Positions 23,901-35,900 of a DNA stretch of 64,000 nt are shown here, one piece after another. Origin of the DNA: Dasyornis broadbenti (Eukaryota > Chordata > Aves > Passeriformes > Dasyornithidae); assembly GCA_013397935.1 (NCBI GenBank), contig VZRN01001189.1:601759-665758 (forward strand). The letters run 5' to 3'. Numbering within the stretch: position 1 is the first letter of the stretch; each line of letters begins with the position of its first letter. A program made the translations under genes and the position numbers. The notes beneath the pieces are model-generated. The model saw only the letters and a program-made list of their open reading frames with translations. It made no database searches and was not told the DNA's origin.

Positions 23901-26900
23901 TGTTTCTCTCCCAGATCCATTTGATTTACCTCCTGGGCCTCCATATAATTTTATGTTGTGAGTTCTTTGGGGGCAGCGGGGCTCTTTAAGAGTTTTGCAG
24001 TGAAGTGCACAAAGGAGACCTGGAGAAGACCTCCAAGCTCCAGTAAAACACAAGTGTCATCATGAATCATCTGCTTCAAAGAGTGTAAGAAGGAAAGGAG
24101 AGAATTTGAGTTTGTTCTGAATGCCTTACTCTTCAGAGAAAAACCTGGAAGAAGCAGTGCAGGAGTGGGGATGATACTTGTGAAAATGCCAGTGCATGGC
24201 AGACTGAGGGCTGTGCAGAGGGGACAGAGACGTGGCCTGTTGGCCAACAACCCTGCTCTCCGTCCTTTCTGCGTACTTCCTACTGCCAGGGGCACTATGA
24301 GGATTAGGGACTGTGAGGGCAGACTTGGAAAGCAATGGTGTTGGAAGGTGTCTTACAAACTCTGATTTGAAAACAGGAATGTTTGTGCCTGAAATGAAAT
24401 TGCTGTTGCAAAGTAGATTTACTGGCTCCAGTAGTAGTTGCAAATTCTGCCACCTCTTTCAGCTCTGAATCTCAAAGCACACTGGAATGGAAATTTAGCG
24501 AATTAGAGTTTCTCGCAAATGCCCTTGGGGGGGAGAAATGCGATGATAACAGTCACTTCTTCATAAATAGTTATATTTTGACCTGAAAAACGCTATTTTT
24601 AATCAAAACTCCGCTGAAAAGGAGAGTAGTGTGGAATTGCCAGACTACACAGTTCAAAATAGTAACTTCAAAAAAAAATGAAGTCCCAATTTAGCTTGTA
24701 ATGTAGACAGAAATGCAGGGTAGGATCAATTTGAAATTATCCTGTAAAAACTGCCTTCATGTTAGTCTTGAAGAGAACTTTATGGGTCAGCTTTTGAAAC
24801 TTTGTGCTAAAACTAGTGTTAGGTTTTGTTTTCTTTTTTGCTTACTTAACTATTCCTTTTGATACAAAAGGAAACCTGGATTTACTGGCAGCCTCAGCAT
24901 AGCCATGACACAGGTATAGAGCAGCAGAGCAGGGCAGTGCAAGCTTTTATGTCCTATCTAAATGTCTTTTTGAAGAACCACCGTGCTGGTGGTGCTGTGG
25001 GGGTTGGGTTTCTCTGTGGATTTAGCCTAATTTGTTTCAGATTATGGAAGTAGGTTAGTTTTGCTAAACCAATACAGTCAGTCACGGGAAAAGGTGAGTG
25101 TGTGTACAGGGGCTGCCCTGAATCATTATCTGAACTAGATTTTGAATTATGTACGTGAATATTTTGCCTCGCCTCAGCCTCCCAGTACACTTTTAAATTC
25201 CAGTTTCTGCTTAGCCTGTAGTTCAGGCTGAATGCTCAGAAACAAAGTTTAAGATCATGTCTTAAATAACAGCATCCTCCTCTGGTGTTTGTTTATTCTC
25301 TCTTTTAGAAGAAACAGACTATGATTACAGTGGGAGTGAGGAGGAAGATGATGAGCTGAATGAAGATGAAGGAGAACCAAGGTTAATTTTATTACTGAAA
25401 TAGAAAATTTGACTGCCCAAGCTGTTCCCATTGAAGGCAGCTCTCCTGAGCCAGAACAGCTTTCTTAACTTGCTCTGAATCCCTAATCTCCTGGGTCCCC
25501 TTTGGTAGCCTTAACTGTTTTGTAGCTGTCAAACATAACTGCTGAGTATAAAACGTCTCTAACAAGCTGCTGCTGTAGTTCACCTGCAGTAGGGGGGAAG
25601 CTCAAATGAAGGACCCAATAGTCAGCTTCAGGCTGGCTTGTAGCAGCAAGTGTGGCTGCAGAGTCAGCTGCTGGAGATCTGTCGTGATTTCCTAACACAG
25701 GGCAACAAGCAATTCTCAAAGCTCCTCGTATTCTCTCTCTAATTCTGTGTTTTGTCATGTAGAAACCTCCTCTTTGTTTCAGCTCCATAGTTAATCTCCC
25801 GGGGGAGTCAACTCTCCGCCGTGAGTTTCTGAGGCTGCAGCAGGAGAACAAGAACCGATCTGACCCGCATCGGCAGCAGCAGCAGCTGAAGGACCAGGAG
25901 AAGTACAAGAAGCAGCTGCTGGCAGAGCGGCAGAAGCGCATCGAGCAGCAGAAAGAGCAGAGGAGGAGGCTGGAGGATGTAGGGGGCTGGCTTGTGTTGT
26001 TATTCCATGTCTCATCACAAATAAAAAATGTGCCTGTAGGGAGTAGGCTTTGCAAGGCCAGAGGGCTGTGTTAAATTGGCAGCACAACCTGGATCGTAGT
26101 CTTGCACCTTGGGAGAATGGTGTTACTTCTGAAGACAATGATTTTAAATGGGCTCTGTCCTTTTCCTGATCAGCTGCCCTGAACTCTGTGAGCAGAAGAG
26201 GAAGGGTGTTTTACTTGAGTTAGTTTGGTGGTGGTGGCCCTGGCAGATGGGATGAGAGATCCCCATTTCTTCCTCATATGCGTTTTCTAGTTTGGAGTCT
26301 GCTGGTCTGGTCCAGAGTCTTGGCCCTGCTTTTGTTTAAGATATTAAAAGACAGCTGCTTGCAGAGCTAAATCATAAAATCATAGAACCATTCAGGTTGG
26401 AAAAGACCTCTAAGATCCAATCCAACCATTAACCCAACACTGTCATGTCCACCACTATATCTTGGTCCTAAGTGCCACATCCACATATTCTTTTTAAGAC
26501 TTGCAGGAGTGGTGATTCCACCCCTTTCCTGGGCAGTCTGTTCCAGTGCTTGACCAGCCTTTCAGTAAACAAATTTTTCCTAATATCCGGTCTAAACTTC
26601 CCATGGCACAACTTGTTTGTTACCTGGGAGAAGAGCCCCACCTGGCTACAGCCTCCTTTCAGGGAGTTATAGAGAGCAATAAAGCTCCCTGAGTCTTCTG
26701 TTCTCCAGGCTGAGCCTGCCCAGCTCCCTCAGCTGCTCATCAGATGTGTGCTCCAGATCCTTCCCCAGCTCCTTCTCTGGACACACTCCAGCCCCTCAGT
26801 GCCTTTCTTGGGGTGGCACAACACAAAAATCACCACCGTATCTCTTCTCATGAGTATGTGACAAAGCTCAAGCATTGTGTGAGCACTCCAGAGCTGGTAT

Positions 26901-29900
26901 TTGTGAAGCACAGTGCTGCTCCAGCAAAATGGGAACACTCTGGAAAAACCCTTCCTTCTTGAAATGTCAGGAAGACGTTTGTCATTAGGTTAGTTGCCAG
27001 CTGTCAGGGGAATCTCACATGCCTCATAAATGACAGATCTGCCCTGGGCTGCCAAAAGGGCAGAGGTTTCACTTCAGGTTTGGCAGTCGTGGTGGTGGCA
27101 GCTTGTCCCTGCCCACTTCTGCTCTGTGCTGTGTCGGGTGTCCCCCCCTTAGTGACTGCAGAGCAGGAAATGGGCCTTGTGATTAATGGTCACTGGCATC
27201 AGCACTTGGTGGGTACAAAAGCAAAGTACGATAAGCAATGTTTTTCTCTGGCTCTCTTCCAGCACCAGAGGCGAGAGCAGGAGCTACGAAGACAGCAAGA
27301 GTGTGAGCAGAGGTGGCCAGAGGCAAAGGTCGGTCAGACGAAAGAGGAAAGGGGTAAAGAAGACAAAAGGGCTGTAGAAGATGAATACTTCATAGTAGAT
27401 GGACAGAGGAAATTAGAAAAGAAGCAGGTATGAAGAGCTCATGTTCCTGTTTGCTGACAGCTCCATGTTCCTGTATCTGATATCTTTCTCAGTTCCCTGA
27501 GGGTGTTCCCATCCTCTGACTCACGGACCATAGAGAGACTTCACTACTGCATTTACTGCCTCTTGTTCTCAGATTCAGCCTTACTCTGAGTTAACTTAGA
27601 TGTTACTGAGTCACTTTCCTTATCTACAGCAGGGACATTGTCTCTCCCACTTCATCCTTGCTGTTTCTCTGTGCTGAAATGGTCTTCAGTCCGATTAATA
27701 TTTCTTCACCCTGAAAGCTTCCAGCATCAGCTAAACCTAAGCTTAAATCTCCAATCGCCATTTTGCATTCAGGTTGTAACCAGGACCATTTCATTTTCAC
27801 AAGAACAGTGGAGCAGAGGTTAATTTTAAAGCTGAACTGTCATTATCAAGTCTGTCACCTTGGCTGCAGTGTTTTTCTGATGTTTCACTTGCAAATTGAT
27901 TTGTAATCAAACAGAAGCATGGAGCGTTTGATTAAAGACCTCTGGTTTTAGTAAAAGTAAAAAGAACAAATGTGGTTTTCTGATCTGCTGTCTAAAAAGC
28001 CAAACAGTGTTTGTTGCCACTTTGTTCTTCCTGTTGCTCAGGGTTCTGACTCTTCTGTTAGTCCTGCTGGAATTGTGGTCACTTTGTTCTTTGAAAAACC
28101 AGTATTTCTAGCAGGCAGCTTGCTTGTCCTCCAAGGCATGATTGTCTCTGCTTTCAGAAGATGGAAGATGTGCAGCACAATAGGAAGATGCACCGAACTC
28201 TCCCCAAAGACCAGACACAGCTGCTGTCTCTCCAGCATGACCACAAGCAGAAGAAGAAGGAGCCTTCCAATAGTTCAAATGCAGCAGTGCATCCTCCATC
28301 AAGCAGCACGAGCAAAGAGGTACTGTCCCAGCCAGAGCAGCGTTTTGGTGCTTTGCAGTTTATGGTGCTGTGGGAATGCTGAAGCAGAGAGCAGACTGAT
28401 CTTCAAACTTACATTTGGAGCTTGCCCTGTGTCCTTCTACACACTTACACTACAGTCTTTAGTTTCCATTAATATTCAGAGGATGAGGGAAAGGGAGAAT
28501 TGTTCTGTCCCTTCTTCACGAGTTCGTAGAAGGGTTTGATTGGTGAGTGGGTAACCGAGGTTCTTCTGGTTTACTGGCTGTCATTCCCGTGTCTTCCTAA
28601 GAGAAATGAAGTTAGGTAGTGCCATCTGAGGTTTAATAGAGATCTTTGCCTGTCGCTAGGGTTCACAGAATTGACCCAGGCACAGAATGGCATCATGCCT
28701 CCTGAGCACAGATTTCTGTGCCCCAGCAGCAGCCTGTGATGTCTTTTCTTGTTTTTTACGTCCCAGGATAAGGTTTGATGGATCAGGGATAGCCACAAAT
28801 AGTCAGCCTATATTGTAATCCATTTTCCTGCTTTGCTAATTCTCACATTATTTCTGCAGACCAACTTGTTCTGCTTACTGTCACCATATTGTGAAAAGCT
28901 GTGTGTCCATTTCCATATGTTATCTCCTCGTTCCTAGCATGCTTATTTTGCTTTTTTAATATAATCCTGACTGGTTACGCCAGTTCTACAGCTGGTGTGA
29001 TTTGTTGTGTCACCAAAGTCTGGGTCCAAAATCTCAGCAGCTCACAGGTGCCTGCTCAGTAGAAGAGTGGATGTGATGTTCTCTGCAGTCATGGCAAAGC
29101 ATCTTCCCAAAATGCCCAGGCAGAGGCATGAGGGGAGAGCTCATGAACATGTAAATAGGAGAAATGCAGAGTGCAGCTTCTTAACACCTTGCTGCTGTCT
29201 TTAAGCACATAGCTCCTTTGTCACCTTCTTGTGTGTGTGTGCGCTGCAACTGTTCCCCGAGCTGAAATGTCCTGTATTGATAAATAGTTAAATGTAACTG
29301 CTAGGATTGGTGAAATGATGAGTATTAGTAACTGAATAGAGTCTGCAGACAGCCAAGCAGCAACATGAAATCAGGAAACAATATTAGAAAATCAGGAAAC
29401 TACTCCTCTTTGTTGGAGGAGCAGTTTGTGAAAACGAGAGTAATTCTGTTTGAAGTACAACTTAGCTGTCAAAACCACAAATGCCCTGGCTCTGAAGGCT
29501 TTATTGTACAGACTGATTAAACAAATCGTTACTGAAATTTGAATGAACTGCTCTTGAAATCAGTATTCGTTTGATTATGGAGGGCTGGATCTTATTCCAG
29601 CTGAGGAGTAAATTGAGTGTGGACAGAGAAGTAAGCTGGTTTTACTAAATACACAACATCAAAGTCAAAAGAAGAGCTTTGCCTTTGCTAGGCCTTTAAT
29701 GGGTGAAAATGCAACTCAGATGATTAATTTATTTTCTAGTTTATTGTAGTTAGAAGACAAAAAACCAACAAAATACCATCTTAGATACTCATCTCTGGTT
29801 GTAGCATGTATTTTGTAAATGACTCCTTTATAGCAAAATAAAATATGTTACAGAATTTAGTGTGCAGACACTGTTAACTTTTAATTTAGTGGTGAAATAC

Positions 29901-32900
29901 AGTATCATTAGTTGCAGATAAAGTGGTGCCTGTTTTTTAGGTTCACAGCATGAGGCTTTTGTCATTATGGCTACCATAATATATTCTAGTTTTAAGGATA
30001 TGATACAATATTACTTACTTAATATCAGAACTTCTTGAAAGTCACAGAACTTCCACTGCACTGGTAATTGGAGGCACAGGGTTGCATTTTTTGGCTGAGA
30101 CTTTTTTGTCAACATTCGTAACTTCGTGATGATTTAAAAATGCTTTAAAGTTGTAACTGTTTTTAACAGTGGTAAGTCAGTAATTTTGCTCTTGATACTG
30201 ATCTTCTCCAGTTCATTAGCCAGAGAGATGTCAGTTCCTCTGTTGGGAGGGACCTGCATGGGGACAGTGGTAGCCTACTCAGGAGTGAGTTTGTACTTTT
30301 TTGGGGTCAGTGTCATTTCCAGGACCAGTAATCGATACACAGAAGCTGTTGAGAATTAGTGTTTTGTTGAGACATTGAAAACAAACAAAAAATCGCAAAG
30401 CTCTTGAAAGCCTCAAGTTTAGTGTTTGGGGACACAGAATCCTCTCGTGGGAGTTCCTTGTCTTTGCCGTTGTGCTCATCTTGTCCCCAGCAGGTCAGGA
30501 CAGTTTTCCCCGGTACATCTGTGCCCAGACGTGAGCTCACTGTGCTGTGTCTGGTCCCACCAGCACCAGAGTGAAGGAGCTGAGAGGCAAAGACTCCAGG
30601 CTCGGGCAGATGCTGCACCAGCTCAGTGCCTGGGTCAGGGCTGGCATGGGTTCTGGGAGCCCAAAGTGTCGCCTGCATGAGTTTGCATCTGGATCATAAA
30701 GCTCTGCATGCAAGCTCCTCTTGGGCACAGAGCTGGGGGTGAATTATCATACCTGGCTTTTAGATTTTCTTTCTTGCTTATGGTAAAATTTGCCTTTCGT
30801 TTTTAGGAGCTGGAGGTAATGAAAATGTGGCCTCAAGAGCATGTAATGATTGAGTTCACTGGGGCTAGAATTTCATGGTGTTTGGCTATGGTTGCTTGCT
30901 TTAATAAGTTTTTTTTTTTGTAAGGTTTTGGTCTTTTTCTTTTCCACAGTGGAGATCTGTGAGACTAAGTGGAATAATTTTCCCTGTCCTCAGCAGTTTC
31001 AAGGCTATGCTAAGAATGTGCTTACCTGTCTGATACAGGCACAAACATCCAGATATAGTGAGAGACACTATTAAGAAAGCCCACCCTGACACAGATAACA
31101 GGGTATTTTTATGGCATTAATCTGTAGTTTACTGTGTAGAGCTGTTTCCAGGCTGCTGAATCAGAGGATATGCTAAAGATTTACACTAGAGAATGGGATT
31201 TAGTCATGTTGAACAGAATTGAAAAGAGTAGTGGGGTCAAAACCACAGGATAAAGACTTTTGTAATGAGCAATGCCCTCAAGAAGTTTATTCCTTCTAGA
31301 TCATGTTCCTCAGTCTTTCTCACACTAACACTCCATCTTTTAGAATGTTACTTGTAAAGATGTTTTAAGGTAGACAGCAACATGCAGTAATGTCAATGCT
31401 GTGGAAGGGGTAATAAATGCACAGCAAAACAGGCTGCATGTTGTCAAAGATAAGTAAATACAGACAGATGATTCCTCCCAGCTAAAATTCCAGCCTGCAG
31501 CCAAAGGGGTGGCCTCCAATACAGCAGACGGAAACCCAGGCCCTTCTCCTTCTGCAGCTTGGAAACTTGATGGAAAAGGGAGGGTTGCAAATGGAGAGGT
31601 AATGTGGTTTGTGTTGTCCCAGAGCTGTCCTCCTTGGTGACAAGGTCTGTCAGAGGTGGTGTGGAGGTGGGACACAGAGGTGGGACAGCACCCAGCCTGC
31701 AAAGCCTGGGGCTCCGTGTGCAACTGCTGCTGCTTTTGTCCTTCCCAGGCCGAGGAGCGAGCGAAGAAGAGTGACAGCAGCCAGCCCTTGCTGCAGTGGC
31801 CAGTGGCACTGGGGCACGAGGCCACCCCGCACACCAGGATGGGATCCGGGAGCAGCTCCAGCCCCTGCACCCCCGCGCCACAGAGAGCCCTGCTGGTGCA
31901 GGTACTGCTGCCCTGGAGGGGAGGAGGGACCAGGGTGCTTCCTGAGCAGGACAACTCCTCATAAACAGAATTCCCTTTGCTTGTGGCACAAATCACTGAG
32001 GCCTGTGCAAACCGGCTCAGAGGTTATGTGGTGTCACCTCTGCTGCTGAGTTCTGTGTGGAATTATATTTAAGCACTGCAGATCAGGGTTAGATAACAGT
32101 TAATAGTTAGATAACAGTTTTTATTCTTGATGCCTGATTGTTGAGTCCATGAAACTCCTCTCAGATGTTTCACAGAAAGCCTGAGTGACAGTTCTCTTGC
32201 AGTCCATGGATGATATATTATTTATATGGTGCCATAAAAGTATGTGGCACTTTACAAAATAAGTCCAAATCCAGAATTTTTATAAGAGAAACCATGTAAA
32301 CAAGCAAGATTTTTTGTGATCTTATGAAATAATCTAAAAGTATGTGGAGATACAATATGGAGCAATGCAGATTTTGCCTGTGAATAGAGCCCAGAAAGTC
32401 TGAGTCTTTAAAAACTTCAGTATTAGAGGTAGAAGTGGGATCTAAACAGTACCTATGCAGTGATAGCACTCTGATGAAGTTCTGCATTGGAATCTTTCTC
32501 TCAAAACATTTTAGCTCCTGATATTTTTACCGGTTCTGGAAGAGGTGGTTCATGGTTCTCACAATATGCCCAAAAACTGGACTTCCTTTCAACATCCTCC
32601 TCTCTCACAGTGTATGAAGGAGGTAGCTTGGACTGCAGGGCTTTTTCCTTCAGTCTCTCATGAAAGGACTGTAAGCATACGTGAGCGAAAGAAAAACCAA
32701 ACAGCAAGTAGAAGTGGAATAAACTACGCTAAGTGTGAGCACAGCTCATTTAGCCTGGATATCTCCACTTGCTTTGAAAGTGTGCAGTGGCCAGAATAAT
32801 CTTGTTTCTGGTACATTCTACAAAGCACTTCATTTTTGCATTCATTCATGCATTCATCCCCTCAGAGAGGACATACAGTCATAGCACTTGTTTTATTCTT

Positions 32901-35900
32901 GGCAGCTCTGTTTCTGCTGGACTCCTGGATGCATGGATGGGTGGATGAATGGATGTAATTTCCGATTCATCTCTAATCGCTTCTGTGGGGTTTAGCTGGA
33001 GCTACCCACAGGAGAGTGGCATTCAGGTCAGGCTTGGGCACTGTTTGTGTGCTGCTGTGGCATCTTGTGGCCTCATTCTGCATTGGATCATGGCGTCAAA
33101 GGGGGAAGGTCAGACTGCAGAGGAGGATGGGTTATTGGTTTCAGCTCAGCTGCTTTCAGAGCACGTCAAGCTGCCTCACCAAAGCAGCAGGGTGGTCCTG
33201 TGTACTTGCTTGAGGCTACCTGCAGTTACGGGTTATTACTATAAGATGAGGTTGTATTATCCCAAATGGTTCTTCAACTCATTGCTGGTCACTTGAATTT
33301 TGGTCAGCATGAGCTTCAGGTGAGCATCCTGCATGAAAGATGACAATCACAGGATGGCTTGGGTCAGAAGAGACCTCTAAGAATCACTTAGTCCAAGCCC
33401 CCTGCCATGAGCAGGGACATTTTCAACCAGATGAGGTTGCCCAGAGCCCCGTCCAGCCTGATCTTGAATGTTTCCAAAGATGGAGCATCTGGAACCTCTC
33501 TGGCCAACCTTTTCCAGTGTTGCATCACCCTCATCGTAAAGAATTTCTTTACTTTCCTAAAACTCAGGGCCCTGACTTTACTCTTTGCCTGAGCCATATC
33601 CCTCAGGACTGTGAACTCCACCAGTGTGTGATCTCTGCAGCCCCAGCTGATTAGCTCGCCTGTGTTGGTGACCCTCAGGTCCAGCATTGTATCCCCCCTG
33701 GCAGGGCTGCCTATCCACCTGGCTTAAAAAGTTATCCTCTGTGCATTCCAGGACTCTGCTGGATTGCCTGCAGCTCACTGTGCTGCTTTTCCATGGGATA
33801 CCAGGGTAGCTGAAATTCCCTAGCAGGATATGGGGAAACAGCTCTCCCCTGTCCCTTGGGTTGTGCCTTGGAGTGAGTCTGGGAGGTGGATAATCGCTGG
33901 CTCTTACTGTCTCTGAGTCAAAGCCTCCCTGTGCCTTTCCTGTTCAGTTTGCTTTACTGTTTGGTGATGATGGAAAAATCACCAGAGACAGATGTTGTGA
34001 GCAGAAAGGTCTCATTTCACCTGAGAGCTTTTACCTGGAAAAATATTTATGTGTATCTTCTCACATCCTTTTTTTCCAGGGCCTGTTTGTTGTTTCAAGT
34101 CACGAGTCTTGTAAGTGGGCTGAGTTGATGGCCTGGCTTGTAGCGTCAAATCACTGGGGAGTTGTTGCAAGGTCTACAAGAAGGACATTTGTATCTTAGC
34201 CTTGGGCAGAGGCTGGCAGCTTCCCTGAGGCAAATATTTCAGCCCTGTAATAGCAGTGGGAATGTCCACAGTTTATTGCAGGGCATTTGGGATTCTGCAG
34301 GAGCACAGTGGCAGTACAGAGGGTAGTCCTGCCCTGCTAAGGTGCCATTCCTGGGATGAGAGGAGCTCCCTTTTAGGCTGGCTGCTTCACCTAGGACAAG
34401 TGATCACTCCTCTGTGCCCTGTCTGTGCTTCCCTGTTTGGTAGCACCTCTCTCAGCTGCTGAGGGGAGTGGTGAGGAATGATGCAGTATTTACCAACTTC
34501 TTTCACATTCCTTGATGGAAACTACAGTATAAAAAATTTATACCGTTTAAAGTGATGGTGTTACTTAAGGATAATAGCAGTAAGTGATGCATAGTTGTTG
34601 CCGTGTGATTTCACTCCCTGCTGGGAGGTGCCCTGGTACCCCCTCACAAGGCAGAGCTACAGCTGACAGTCCGTGTGGACAGGGAGAAGCCAATCTGTGC
34701 TGCTGCCTGCTGTGTTCACATGGAGACCACAAGAACTTCAATGGGTAATTTATAAATCCCCTGAAGGGTTATTTTTCCCTCTGCTGGTTGGGAGCAGCTG
34801 TTGATGCTAATGGCAGCATGTTTGGACATGCTGCCTGCATTAGCTGGATGAGGTGTTTAGGCAATACAAGTGATGGGTCAGGTAGTCACCTGGAGATTAA
34901 AAGACAGCAATATACTTGTGAAGCTCAGTACATGGTTGCCTTGTTGATTTAAAATAAAAGTGAACTGTGGAGTTCAAATGCAAGCTGAATTCATCACAGA
35001 TGCTGCACTGAAGGACTTCCAGCCAGGTTTGTCAGAGAGGGATCATCTGTCATCGCTACTCTGCTCAGACAAAAATGACTTCTTACTTTCAACAGTCGTA
35101 TTCTGTGAGATGGCATATCCTGGATACCCAAATCTCTCTCCAGATTATTTTGCTGGAAAGCTTAACACAGCTCCCAAGCCTAAAGGAGCATGATTTCTCA
35201 ATGCCTTAAATCCTATCTGTCTACTGAGGGAAATGGGAGATATTTCCTGTTCAGAGTGTACCAATTCCACCTGCTTTGTACCAGGTTTGTGTTTGCTGCA
35301 GTACAGCAGCAGATCTGGCTCTCTGGTGATGGTGGTGTGGGATGGGCTGTTTTGGACTGCCTGCAGAATCTCACAGAGTCTTCTTGAACAAAGTCAGTGT
35401 GATCTTCTGCCCAGCATCTCCTGCTGCCTGACTAGTGGAGAAATTCAGCTCACATCAGAAATGAACTCCTTTTTTAATTAACTGTTGTTTTTTTTCTGTA
35501 GGATTTGCTGTAGGTTTTGCTGTAGCATTTGCTAGCTAGACCTTCTCTATTGTGTGGAGTGATGTGACTGAATCAGAACAAGAACACTAACAGTATTACA
35601 AGAACTAGCTGTGCATAAAGCCATGGACTGCCCTATCCCAGAGCACATCTGCTCAGAAGTTTAAGAAATTCCTTTTCCTTATGGAGTTTCGTAACAACAC
35701 TTGCACTTAATCTGTCTCCTCTGTGTAGATTCAGTTCAAATTAGTAACTTGGACATCCTCCAAAAAGCATTGCATCCTTTCTTTTTAAAACTTCTTGCTT
35801 TTAAATGTTTTTTAACTCACTCTAGTAATGAGTCTTTTGTGCTATATCACCTTATGTTACCATTTCATGGATCAAAGTGTTCTTTTCCTTGGCTCTGTTA

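Noticed and set aside
25483..26138. Long minus-strand open frames opposite exon 10 (190 and 115 codons, Cys/Ser-rich)
   Set aside because: They are shadows of the Gln/Arg/Glu-rich coiled-coil codons on the + strand; the + strand reading has homology, splice sites and phase.
27970..28539. 189-codon + strand open frame
   Set aside because: It overlaps exon 12 in a different frame; the exon 12 frame has coiled-coil similarity to TNIK and correct splice phase.
31340..31996. 218- and 181-codon minus-strand open frames
   Set aside because: They cover GC-rich exon 13, whose + strand frame fits the gene. No recognisable domain on the minus strand.
34960..35193. Open frame ending 'AYPGYPNLSPDYFAGKLNTA', first thought to be a linker exon
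   Set aside because: It ends in a stop codon, has no donor, and is not needed for the phase between exons 13 and 14.
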